Positions 1 through 6,508 of a DNA stretch of 14,900 bases are shown here, in pieces; within the stretch, counting starts at the first letter, position 1, and every line of letters begins with the position of its first letter. Origin of the DNA: DASZTV01 sp036268405 (GTDB taxonomy: Bacteria > Actinomycetota > Actinomycetes > JAFAQI01); NCBI GenBank assembly GCA_036268405.1, contig DATAUF010000107.1:1-14900 (forward strand), given 5' to 3'. The translations under genes and the position numbers were made by a program. The notes under the pieces are model-generated. The model did no database searches. It worked only from the letters and a program-made list of their open reading frames with translations, and had not been told where the DNA came from.

Positions 1-821
1 CGCTCACCCTTGTCGACCTTCGGTCCGTGCTGCCAGCCGTCGGCGAGACACACGAGGCCGCCCTCGACCTCGAACACCCGGCCGGTCACCTCACGCGAGT
101 CCGGCGAGCCGAGCCACACGACGAGCGGTGACACGTTCTCCGGCGCCATCGCGTCGAACCCGCTTTCGGGAGCCTTCATCATGTCCGGCATCGCGACCTC
201 GGTCATCCGAGTGCGCGCGGCGGGAGCGATCGCATTGGCCGTCACGCCGTACCGAGCCAGCTCTGCCGACGCGACCAGTGTCATGCCGACGATGCCGGCC
301 TTCGCCGCGCTGTAGTTGCCCTGCCCGACACTTCCCATCAGCCCGGCGCCGGACGAGGTGTTGATGATCCGCGCGTCAACGCTCGCGCCGGCCTTGGACT
401 GCTCGCGCCAATAGGCGCCGGCGTGCCGCAGCGGGCAGAAGTGGCCGCGCAGGTGCACGCGGATCACCGCGTCCCACTCCTCGACCGACATCGAGATCAG
501 CATCCGGTCGCGCAGGAAGCCGGCGTTGTTGACGAGTACGTCGAGCCCGCCGAATGTGTCGATCGCGGTCTGCACCAGCCGGCCGGCGCCGTCCCAGTCG
601 GCGATGTCATCGGTGTTGGCGACACCCTCGCCGCCGGCCGCCGTGATCTCGTCGACCACCGACTGGGCCGGAGCCGTCGAGGCGCCTTCGCCCTCGCGCG
701 AGGTGCCGATGTCGTTGACCACGACCTTCGCGCCCTCAGCGGCAAAGGCCAACGCATGCGCGCGACCCAGTCCCCCGCCGGCGCCGGTGACGATCACGAC
801 GCGCCCGTCGCAGATGCCCAC
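1..821 (-). CDS. SDR family oxidoreductase, HSD17B4/MFE-2-like (3' end cut by window)
   Basis: The frame is open from a GTG at 821-819 to the left window edge (273 codons seen), so the C-terminus is missing. I chose this start because AAGGAG lies 7 nt upstream and the Rossmann strand begins at once (VVIVTGAGGGLG, residues 8-19). NNAG is at 98-101, and the catalytic set is Ser157, Tyr170, Lys174 (YSAAK). The long loop after NDIG and the stretch IRVHLRGH, then APAARTRMTE, are typical of the 3-hydroxyacyl-CoA dehydrogenase SDRs related to the N-terminal part of peroxisomal MFE-2 and to actinobacterial Hsd4A. It probably oxidises a 3-hydroxyacyl-CoA (or a 17-hydroxysteroid) with NAD+ in the cytoplasm. 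It lies 77 bp downstream of the SDR at 899-1666 and is probably co-transcribed with it. It is clearly paralogous to the SDR at 13905-14819. The family is certain; the substrate is inferred. Confidence 0.9.
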   Translation of the reverse strand, partial: MGICDGRVVIVTGAGGGLGRAHALAFAAEGAKVVVNDIGTSREGEGASTAPAQSVVDEITAAGGEGVANTDDIADWDGAGRLVQTAIDTFGGLDVLVNNAGFLRDRMLISMSVEEWDAVIRVHLRGHFCPLRHAGAYWREQSKAGASVDARIINTSSGAGLMGSVGQGNYSAAKAGIVGMTLVASAELARYGVTANAIAPAARTRMTEVAMPDMMKAPESGFDAMAPENVSPLVVWLGSPDSREVTGRVFEVEGGLVCLADGWQHGPKVDKGE

Positions 822-832
822 TGTCTTGCTCC

Positions 833-894
833 TTATATATAGCCGCTTGTGTAATCACTTGTGTAGCCGCTTGGGTAGCCGCTTGGGTAGCCGC
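833..894. repeat. 12-bp tandem repeat, about 4.5 units, between two SDR genes
   Basis: On the plus strand, units of TAGCCGCTTGKG repeat head to tail at 840-851, 852-863 (diverged: TAATCACTTGTG), 864-875 and 876-887 (the last two identical), with a partial unit TAGCCGC at 888-894. The period is four codons. Read on the minus strand in the frame of the upstream SDR (899-1666), codons after its TGA stop stay open for 21 codons as L-R followed by GYPS, GYPS, GYTS, DYTS, GYI, then TAA at 835-833. The array ends at the AAGGAG of the downstream gene. It fills almost the whole spacer between the two genes. I see no hairpin in it. Confidence 0.85.
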
Positions 895-898
895 GCAG

Positions 899-1666
899 TC
901 AGCGCAGGTAGGTCTGGCCGCCGTCGACCATCAGGGTGGTGCCGGTGACATAGGCCGCGTCCTCGGAGAGCAGGAACGCGACCGCACGACCGACGTCTTC
1001 TTCGAGCCGGCCGACCCGCCCGAGCGGGATCGTGTCGACGAACTCCTCGTACTCCTTAGGCTGCCACTCGGCCCACATCTCCAGGCCGGGCGAGAGGCCG
1101 TTCGGGATCATCGCGTTGACCCGGATCCCGTCCTTGCCCCACTCGAGCGCGGCCATCCGGGTCATGGTCCGGATCATCTCCTTGGTGCCCGCGTAGAGCG
1201 CGAAACCGGGGAGGTCGTTGCGCAGCGCGGACCCGGTGCCGAGGTTGACCACTGCACCCTTGCTCTCCTTGAGCGCCGGGTAGCAGGCCTGCATGAACCA
1301 CAGCGAGCCGAGGAAGCCGCTCTCCCACGTCCGTCGCGCGTCCTTCTCGGTGATCTCGAGCACCGGGCCGAGCGCGACCATCTGCGCGTTGTTGACCAGC
1401 CCGTCGATACGACCGAACTTCTCCAGCGTCGCGGCGACACACGCCTTGACCTCGTCCTCACGACGGACGTCGCACTGCACGGCAAGCGCCTGCACGCCTC
1501 GGTCGGTCATCGTCGCGGCGGTCCGCTCGACCTTCTCCAGCGTCCGGCCGGCCGCGACCACGTTGGCGCCTTCAGCTGCCGCGGCGAGCGCAATGCCTTC
1601 GCCGATGCCCTGGCCGGCGCCAGTCACGATGACGACCTTGTCGTCGAGGCGTCCCACTTTTCGCAA
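899..1666 (-). CDS. SDR family NAD(P)-dependent oxidoreductase
   Basis: A classical SDR of about 250 residues, complete to the C-terminal VDGGQTYLR. With a TTG start at 1666-1664 (255 aa), TGAGQGIG is at residues 15-22, the usual NNAG is NNAQ at 92-95, and the active site is Ser146, Tyr158, Lys162 (YAGTK). GAGGA lies 3 nt before the TTG. An alternative GTG at 1657-1655 gives 252 aa beginning VGRLDDKVVIVTG, which matches the usual SDR N-terminus better, so the start is uncertain between these two. It is the first gene of the leftward unit, read from a promoter overlapping the operator at 1732-1746, with another SDR 77 bp downstream. Divergence from the acyl-CoA dehydrogenase operon suggests a hydroxyacyl-CoA or keto-reduction step in the same pathway; the substrate cannot be read from the sequence. 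Confidence 0.9.
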   Translation of the reverse strand: MRKVGRLDDKVVIVTGAGQGIGEGIALAAAAEGANVVAAGRTLEKVERTAATMTDRGVQALAVQCDVRREDEVKACVAATLEKFGRIDGLVNNAQMVALGPVLEITEKDARRTWESGFLGSLWFMQACYPALKESKGAVVNLGTGSALRNDLPGFALYAGTKEMIRTMTRMAALEWGKDGIRVNAMIPNGLSPGLEMWAEWQPKEYEEFVDTIPLGRVGRLEEDVGRAVAFLLSEDAAYVTGTTLMVDGGQTYLR

Positions 1667-1687
1667 CCATCCTCAGGCTTTCGGGAC

Positions 1688-1726
1688 CCCCGCGAAGTCA
1701 TGAGCCAAGCGAGCGGCTTCGCGGGG
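1688..1726. repeat. Inverted repeat, 10-bp perfect stem, 19-nt loop
   Basis: CCCCGCGAAG at 1688-1697 is exactly complementary to CTTCGCGGGG at 1717-1726. It lies between the operator/promoter region and the start of the leftward SDR, adjacent to the GATAAT -10 candidate on the minus strand. It may be an untranslated-leader hairpin or a second protein-binding site. No U-tract follows on either strand, so a classical intrinsic terminator is unlikely. Confidence 0.6.
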
Positions 1727-1732
1727 ATTATC
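1727..1732 (-). promoter_or_regulatory. Candidate -10 box of the leftward SDR unit
   Basis: The minus strand reads GATAAT (5 of 6 to TATAAT) and shares its last base with the left half of the operator at 1732-1746. Transcription would start near 1720, giving a leader of about 55-65 nt before the SDR start codon. I see no convincing -35 element. Confidence 0.4.
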
Positions 1733-1746
1733 TGACGGGTCGTCAG
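1732..1746. promoter_or_regulatory. Operator copy 1: CTGACG-GGT-CGTCAG
   Basis: A perfect 6-bp inverted repeat with a 3-bp centre, in the divergent intergenic region between the SDR (1666, minus) and the acyl-CoA dehydrogenase operon (1762, plus). The 16 bases TCTGACGGGTCGTCAG (1731-1746) recur exactly at 5366-5381, again just upstream of an operon. Size and symmetry suit a TetR-family dimer. It does not match the KstR (AACnnGTT core) or KstR2 (AAGCAAG-type) consensus sequences as I know them. No matching regulator gene is in the window. Confidence 0.75.
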
Positions 1747-1748
1747 GT

Positions 1749-1754
1749 TATCGT
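1749..1754 (+). promoter_or_regulatory. Candidate -10 box of the rightward fadE-fadE-fadD operon
   Basis: TATCGT fits the actinobacterial TANNNT pattern. It lies 2 bp right of the operator and 7 bp before the GTG start at 1762, so the transcript would begin at or next to the start codon. No Shine-Dalgarno sequence is present between 1747 and 1761, which agrees with leaderless initiation. Confidence 0.4.
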
Positions 1755-1761
1755 TGCGCGC

Positions 1762-2946
1762 GTGGACCTGCGCGACTCGGAGGCGGAGCGCGCCTTCCGT
1801 ACCGAGCTGCGCGACTGGCTTGCGATTACCCTGCCGACGCTTGGCGAGAAGCCGCACCACACCGACTGGCCGGGCCGACGCGAGTACGACACCGCCTGGC
1901 AACGACTGCTCTTCGACGCCGGTTACGCGGGCGTCAACTGGCCCAAGGAGTACGGCGGCCGCGGCGCGACACCGACCGAGCATCTGATCTTCCTCGAGGA
2001 GAGCGAGCGCGCGGGGGCGCCGTACGTCGGAGTCAACTTCGTCGGTCTGCTGCACGCCGGACCCACGATCGTCACCGAGGGCTCCGAGGACCAGCGCGCG
2101 ACTCACCTGCCGAAGATCCTTTCGGGCGAGGAGATCTGGTGCCAGGGCTTCAGTGAGCCGAGCTCCGGCTCCGACCTCGCCTCGATGCGAACCCGGGCGG
2201 TACGCGATGGCGACCACTACGTGGTCAACGGGCACAAGATCTGGACCTCACACGCGGAGGTCGCCGACTACTGCGAGCTGCTGGTCCGCACCGACCCGGA
2301 CGCCCCGAAGCACAAGGGCATCAGCTGGCTGATGATGTCGATGGACTCCCCCGGTCTGACGGTGCGCCCGCTCAGGACAGCGTTGGGATCTGCGGAGTTC
2401 TCCGAGGTATTCCTCGACGAGGTGCGGATCCCGGTGTCCCACCGGATCGGCGAGGAGAACGACGGATGGCGCGTCACCATGGTGACGCTGTCGTTCGAGC
2501 GCGGCACCGCCTGGGTCGACCAGATCGTCGACTCGGTCCGGTTGATCGGCGAGCTCGCAGCAATCGCGAAGAAGGTCACGACGAGCACGGGGGTCGCATG
2601 GGAGGACCGCGGACTGCGCCGCGACATCGGCCACCTCGCCGCGGAGTTCGACGGCCTGTGGGCGCTCACCAAACGTGGCGTCACGGAGGCCGGTTCCGGG
2701 GTGCCGGGCGCGAGCGCGTCCGTGTTGAAGCTGCGCTACACCGAGGCGCGCCAGCGACTGATGGATCTCGGCGCTCGCGTGCTCGACCGCGCGTCGCTCT
2801 CACGCACCGACGTCGCGGGCCTGCCCACCGGCGAGTGGACAACCGAGCGGATCAACTCGCTGAACTACACGATCGCCGCGGGCACATCGCAGATCCAGCG
2901 CAACATCATCGGCGAGCGCATTCTGGGTCTTCCCAAGGAGCGCTGA
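1762..2946 (+). CDS. Acyl-CoA dehydrogenase, alpha-type subunit (FadE17/FadE26-like)
   Basis: A 394-aa protein of full acyl-CoA dehydrogenase length, starting with GTG. The FAD/substrate-binding middle domain shows WCQGFSEPSSGSDLASMRT (residues 126-144) and NGHKIWTS. Glu246 in SFERG is at the place of the catalytic base of actinobacterial steroid-type FadE proteins. The C-terminal flavin-binding signature is AAGTSQIQRNIIGERILGLP. It would introduce the alpha,beta double bond in an acyl-CoA, passing electrons to ETF in the cytoplasm. Its stop overlaps the start of the next FadE by one base (TGATG), which is typical of alpha2beta2 dehydrogenases whose subunits come from adjacent genes. The start is fixed by the absence of a good in-frame upstream codon and by possible leaderless initiation beside the operator. 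The fadE-fadE-fadD order resembles the M. tuberculosis fadE26-fadE27-fadD17 locus; orthology is not proven. Confidence 0.93.
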   Translation: MDLRDSEAERAFRTELRDWLAITLPTLGEKPHHTDWPGRREYDTAWQRLLFDAGYAGVNWPKEYGGRGATPTEHLIFLEESERAGAPYVGVNFVGLLHAGPTIVTEGSEDQRATHLPKILSGEEIWCQGFSEPSSGSDLASMRTRAVRDGDHYVVNGHKIWTSHAEVADYCELLVRTDPDAPKHKGISWLMMSMDSPGLTVRPLRTALGSAEFSEVFLDEVRIPVSHRIGEENDGWRVTMVTLSFERGTAWVDQIVDSVRLIGELAAIAKKVTTSTGVAWEDRGLRRDIGHLAAEFDGLWALTKRGVTEAGSGVPGASASVLKLRYTEARQRLMDLGARVLDRASLSRTDVAGLPTGEWTTERINSLNYTIAAGTSQIQRNIIGERILGLPKER

Positions 2947-3848
2947 TGTATTTCCTGCCGACCGACGACCAGCGCGAGCTGCAGCGCGGCGTGCGCGATG
3001 TATTGGACGCCGCGTTTCCCTTGGCGAAGCTGCCGGGCGGGTTCGACCCAGTGCTGTGGGACACGTTGCTCGAGACCGGGGTCTTCTCGCTGCGTACCGA
3101 CCTCGGGCTCGGTCTGGCCGAAGCGGCGCTGGTGTTCGAGGAGCTCGGTCGTGCCGCCGTGCCGGGACCGCTCGTCGGGACATTCCTGGCGGGCGGCTTG
3201 GCCGAAGGCTGCGTCACGGTCCTCGACCCGGGTCGTACGCCTCTCCTGGTCGGCCACGTCGACGTGTCGGACTCGATCCTTGTCCTCGATCCCGCCGGCG
3301 TGTGTCTGGCACCGGCGACGGGCGGGGTCCCGCTGCCTGAGCCGATCGACCCCTTGACGCCGCTGCACGAGCTCGCCGCGGTGCCCGACGGAGCGCTCAT
3401 CGACGTCGACTTCCTGCGCCTGTGGCGCGAAGGGGCGTTGCTGACCGCCGCTCTTCAGGTCGGTCTCGCTGCACGCATGACGGAGCTCGCAGTGGCGTAT
3501 GCCAAGACGCGCGAGCAGTTCGACCGGCCGATCGGCTCGTTCCAGGCGGTGAAGCATCTGTGCGCCGACATGCTTGTGCGCACCGAGCTCGCGCGCGCAT
3601 CACTGCACGCCGCCGCGGTGACGCTGGATGATCCCGAGGTCGGTAATGCCGATCGCGCGGTCGCGGGAGCCAAGCAGCTCGCCGACGAGGCGGCCTGCGG
3701 CAACGCGCGGTCGTGCGTGCAGGTGCACGGCGGCATGGGCTTCACGTGGGAGGTGCCGGTGCACTTTCTGCTCAAGCGCGCCTGGCTTCAGGCAACCGAG
3801 TTCGGTACGGCGGACGAGCACGCCGAAGAGCTCGCCGCACTGCTCTAA
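2946..3848 (+). CDS. Acyl-CoA dehydrogenase, short beta-type subunit (FadE27-like)
   Basis: A 300-aa protein, about 80 residues shorter than a standard FadE. The N-terminal helical part is compressed and the middle beta domain lacks the SEP-GSD flavin/substrate motif. The C-terminal domain is intact: YAKTREQFDRPIGSFQAVKH at 185-204 and QVHGGMGFTWEVPVHFLLKR from 259. It has no obvious catalytic Glu of its own. It therefore looks like the non-catalytic partner that completes the FAD site of the alpha subunit at 1762-2946, as known for ChsE-type heterotetramers in steroid side-chain degradation. The ATG overlaps the upstream stop by one base, and its own TAA overlaps the ligase ATG (TAATG), so all three genes are translationally coupled. 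The family is sure; the heteromeric role is inferred from neighbour and truncation. Confidence 0.9.
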   Translation: MYFLPTDDQRELQRGVRDVLDAAFPLAKLPGGFDPVLWDTLLETGVFSLRTDLGLGLAEAALVFEELGRAAVPGPLVGTFLAGGLAEGCVTVLDPGRTPLLVGHVDVSDSILVLDPAGVCLAPATGGVPLPEPIDPLTPLHELAAVPDGALIDVDFLRLWREGALLTAALQVGLAARMTELAVAYAKTREQFDRPIGSFQAVKHLCADMLVRTELARASLHAAAVTLDDPEVGNADRAVAGAKQLADEAACGNARSCVQVHGGMGFTWEVPVHFLLKRAWLQATEFGTADEHAEELAALL

Positions 3849-5359
3849 TGCCCACCCTCGCCGCGCTGTCCGGCGTCGACGACCCTTCGCGGATTGCTGT
3901 CGATGACGGCGAGCGGCAGCTCTCCTGGCAGGCACTCGACGAGGCCACGACGCAGTTCGGCCACGGCATCGAGGCACTCGGGGCGACGCCGGGCAGCCAC
4001 GTCGCGATCTGCGTCAGCAACCGGGTCGAGTTCGTGGTCGCGCTGATCGGCGCGTGGCGGGCGGGCTGCGCCTACACGCCGTTGAAGACCGGCTGGACCG
4101 CGGCCGAGGTCGGCGCGGTCCTCGACGACGCGCACACCGCGGTCGTGGTCACGGATCGGGACGGTGCCCGCGCGGCTGCTGCCGAGCGCGCGACCCCGGT
4201 GGTCGATCTCGACGATGCCGGCTTCGGCTCTTGGCTCGCGACACAGTCGGCCGAACCATTCGGCGAGGACCGATGCGGCTACAAGATGCCGTACACCTCC
4301 GGCACCACCGGGCGACCCAAAGGCGTCGTGATGCGCGGGTCCGGCACGACACCGTTCGCGACCGGGTGGGCGGGAATCGCCCGCTGGGCCGAGGTGCTGG
4401 AGCTGCCCGGCGACGGCGTACATCTGTTCTGCTCGCGGCTGTTCAACGGCGCACCGCAGACCTTCGGCTTCGGCGCGCTCGCGCGCGGCGCGACGCTTCG
4501 GGTGATGCGGCGTTGGGACGCAACCGTCGGTCTCGACGAGCTGAGCCGGCCGGACGTGACGTCGACGATCATGGTGCCGACGATGTTCCGGCAGATCCTC
4601 GCGCTGCCGGCTGACGTCCGCGCCGCGGCGCCGCCGCCATCGTTGCGCACCGTGTTGCATGGCGGAGAGCCGTGTCCGATTCCGGTGAAGCATGCGATCA
4701 GCGGAGTGCTCGGCGACGTGCTCGTGGAGTACTACGGCTTCACCGAAGGCGGCATGGCCGTCGTGCGACGCGACGAGTGGCGCGACAGACCCGGCACCGT
4801 CGGCAGACCGTTGCCAGGCATGGCGGTGCGTGTCCTCGACGACGCCGGCGACCCGGTGCCGATCGGTAGCGAAGGAACGGTGTACTTCGCACCGGCGAAG
4901 GGCCGGATGTTCCGCTACCAGGGCGACGACGCGAAGACCGAGGGGGCGCATGTGGGGGATGCGTTCACGGTCGGCGACATCGGCCGCCTCGACGCGGACG
5001 GCTTTCTCTATCTCTGCGGTCGCGCGGCCGAGATCGTCGTCTCAGCCGGGGTCAATGTGTATCCGGCGGAGGTCGACCAGGCGCTGTGCGATGTCGCGGG
5101 CATCGCCGACCTCGCGGCGGTCGGCGCTCCCGACGACGAGCGCGGCGAGGTCATCGCGCTGTTCGTGACCCTGCTACCTGGGGTCGACGAGACGACTGTG
5201 AACGCCGCCATCGAGGCAACGGCGGCCGAGCGACTCGCGCCGTACAAGCAACCGCGTTCGGTGACGGTCGTCGAGGAGATCCCCCGCGACCAGACCGGCA
5301 AGCTGTTGCGCCGAGTCCTCCGCGACCAGCTCTGGGAAGGCAAGAACCAGTTCGCCTAG
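3848..5359 (+). CDS. AMP-forming fatty acid/steroid acyl-CoA ligase (FadD17-like)
   Basis: A 503-aa member of the ANL adenylating superfamily. The ATG at 3848 overlaps the upstream stop; the same frame is open further upstream, but those starts would lie inside the FadE gene. Motifs appear in order: P-loop-like YTSGTTGRPKG at 149-159, YYGFTEGG at 295-302, Asp377 in GDIGRLDADGF, Arg392 in CGRAAEIVVSAGVNVYPAEVD, and the C-terminal catalytic Lys485 in DQTGKLLRR. It would activate a free carboxylic acid with ATP to its acyl-CoA, supplying substrate for the two FadE subunits encoded just before it. Length and position match FadD17 of the mycobacterial cholesterol region (about 502 aa, after fadE26-fadE27). 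Substrate specificity cannot be determined here. It ends 7 bp before the second operator. Confidence 0.93.
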   Translation: MPTLAALSGVDDPSRIAVDDGERQLSWQALDEATTQFGHGIEALGATPGSHVAICVSNRVEFVVALIGAWRAGCAYTPLKTGWTAAEVGAVLDDAHTAVVVTDRDGARAAAAERATPVVDLDDAGFGSWLATQSAEPFGEDRCGYKMPYTSGTTGRPKGVVMRGSGTTPFATGWAGIARWAEVLELPGDGVHLFCSRLFNGAPQTFGFGALARGATLRVMRRWDATVGLDELSRPDVTSTIMVPTMFRQILALPADVRAAAPPPSLRTVLHGGEPCPIPVKHAISGVLGDVLVEYYGFTEGGMAVVRRDEWRDRPGTVGRPLPGMAVRVLDDAGDPVPIGSEGTVYFAPAKGRMFRYQGDDAKTEGAHVGDAFTVGDIGRLDADGFLYLCGRAAEIVVSAGVNVYPAEVDQALCDVAGIADLAAVGAPDDERGEVIALFVTLLPGVDETTVNAAIEATAAERLAPYKQPRSVTVVEEIPRDQTGKLLRRVLRDQLWEGKNQFA

Positions 5360-5366
5360 CTGGTTT

Positions 5367-5381
5367 CTGACGGGTCGTCAG
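5367..5381. promoter_or_regulatory. Operator copy 2: CTGACG-GGT-CGTCAG
   Basis: Identical to the operator at 1732-1746, with one extra symmetric base pair here (T5366/A5382), giving a 17-bp palindrome. It lies between the ligase stop (5359) and the GTG of the extended SDR (5431). The identity of 16 bases outside coding DNA at two operon heads makes a common regulator likely. Confidence 0.75.
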
Positions 5382-5391
5382 ATCTGTCGCC

Positions 5392-5397
5392 TACACT
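5392..5397 (+). promoter_or_regulatory. Candidate -10 box of the SDR-GMC operon
   Basis: TACACT matches TANNNT and sits 10 bp downstream of operator copy 2. A start near 5404 would leave a leader of about 27 nt holding the GGGGAG Shine-Dalgarno sequence (5417-5422), 8 nt before the GTG at 5431. No clear -35 box; it would lie within the operator, as expected for repression by steric block. Confidence 0.4.
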
Positions 5398-5430
5398 GCC
5401 CGCCGTGCGCCGGGCCGGGGAGTACGACGA

Positions 5431-6462
5431 GTGAAGGTTCTCGTCACTGGCGGCACCGGGTTCGTCGGCGCACACACTGTCGTCAAGCTCCTGGACGATG
5501 GCCACGAGGTGCGCCTGCTGGTCCGGCGCCCGATTCGGCTCGCGACGACTCTCGGGGCGATCGGCATCGACATCGACGACCTGGACGTCGTCGTCGGTGA
5601 CATGGTCGACGCGGATGCGGTCGGCCGCGCCGTCAAGGGCGTAGACGCGACCATCCACGCCGCCGCTGTGGTCGCGGCACTAAACCGCGCCGAAGCGCAA
5701 CGCGCCCTGACGGTCAACCTCGACGGCACCCGGACCGTCATCGACGCGGCGCTCGCCGCCGGATGTGATCCGGTGGTCCACGTGTCGAGCATCGCCGCGG
5801 TGTTCTCCCCCGGGCTTCCGATCATCGACGCCGACCTGCCGCCGATGGTCGATGCGGCCAACCCCTACACCCGTTCCAAAGCGCTCGCGGAGGAGCTCGC
5901 GCGCAAGAGACAGGCGGAAGGTGCGCCGGTCGTCATCGTCTCCCCGGGGGGAGTATGCGGTCCTCCGGTCGGCGAGGTGATCGGCGACGCGGCTCTGGGA
6001 TTCGAGTCGATGCTCAAGATGGGATGTCTGGTCTTCGCGGACGGCGGCATCAACGTCATCGACGCCCGGGACCTGGCGGCGGTCCTCGAAGCAACCCTGC
6101 AGCCCGGACGTGGTCCGCGGCGTTACATCGCCGGCGGGCATCTCGTGAGGCTTCCCGAGGTCGCGGCCGTCATCCGCCAGATGACCGGCCGTCGATTCCC
6201 CGTGCTTCCGCTTCCCGCTTCGCTGTTCCGTGGGCTCGGTCACGTGCTCGACGGGATCCGGCGGGTGGTGCCCTTCAATACTGTCTTCACAGCCGAAGCG
6301 ATGCAGCTGCTCACCCGCGCGACGATCACTGATGACGCCGCTGTCCACGACGACCTCGGCGTCGGCTATCGCGCCGCGGCCGACTCCATCGAGGCCAGTG
6401 TTCGCGGGCTGCGGGCGAGTGGTCGGCTCGCCGATCGGTACGCCGGCACGCTGTCCCGCTGA
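5431..6462 (+). CDS. Extended SDR, NAD-dependent epimerase/3beta-HSD-like
   Basis: A 343-aa extended (atypical) SDR with a GTG start and GGGGAG 8 nt upstream. The NAD-binding motif TGGTGFVG is at residues 6-13; the catalytic residues are Ser119 or Ser120 (HVSS), Tyr146 and Lys150 (NPYTRSK). The length, the N-terminal TGGTGFVGAH and the variable C-terminal half fit the NAD-dependent epimerase/dehydratase and 3beta-hydroxysteroid dehydrogenase/dihydroflavonol reductase group. It would oxidise or reduce a secondary alcohol or ketone on a small or steroid-like molecule in the cytoplasm. It is the first gene after operator copy 2, and the following four genes are 5-46 bp apart on the same strand, so an operon is likely. 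The exact activity is not determined; a sugar epimerase role is less likely given the neighbours. Confidence 0.88.
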   Translation: MKVLVTGGTGFVGAHTVVKLLDDGHEVRLLVRRPIRLATTLGAIGIDIDDLDVVVGDMVDADAVGRAVKGVDATIHAAAVVAALNRAEAQRALTVNLDGTRTVIDAALAAGCDPVVHVSSIAAVFSPGLPIIDADLPPMVDAANPYTRSKALAEELARKRQAEGAPVVIVSPGGVCGPPVGEVIGDAALGFESMLKMGCLVFADGGINVIDARDLAAVLEATLQPGRGPRRYIAGGHLVRLPEVAAVIRQMTGRRFPVLPLPASLFRGLGHVLDGIRRVVPFNTVFTAEAMQLLTRATITDDAAVHDDLGVGYRAAADSIEASVRGLRASGRLADRYAGTLSR

Positions 6463-6492
6463 GCCGTCCGGGCAGGTCGTCACTGCGTTGTA

Positions 6493-6505
6493 GGAGAACA
6501 TCTCC
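6493..6505 (+). promoter_or_regulatory. Shine-Dalgarno sequence inside a small hairpin
   Basis: GGAGA (6493-6497), ACA, TCTCC (6501-6505) form a perfect 5-bp stem with a 3-nt loop, directly before the ATG at 6509. GGAGA is the only plausible ribosome binding site for that gene, at an 11-nt spacing. Folding would hide it unless upstream translation or a ribosome opens the stem. Confidence 0.45.
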
Positions 6506-6508
6506 GTT

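Noticed and set aside
840..894. Possible CRISPR array
   Set aside because: The units are 12 bp, contiguous and without spacers; it is a simple tandem repeat.
1624..2235. Minus-strand frame of about 203 codons across the divergent promoter
   Set aside because: It covers the operator region and two real gene starts and shows no domain.
3845..4951. Long open frame on the minus strand (about 368 codons)
   Set aside because: It lies opposite the acyl-CoA ligase, whose motifs are all present; the product is Arg/Ala/Gly-rich with no recognisable domain. It is a high-GC shadow frame.
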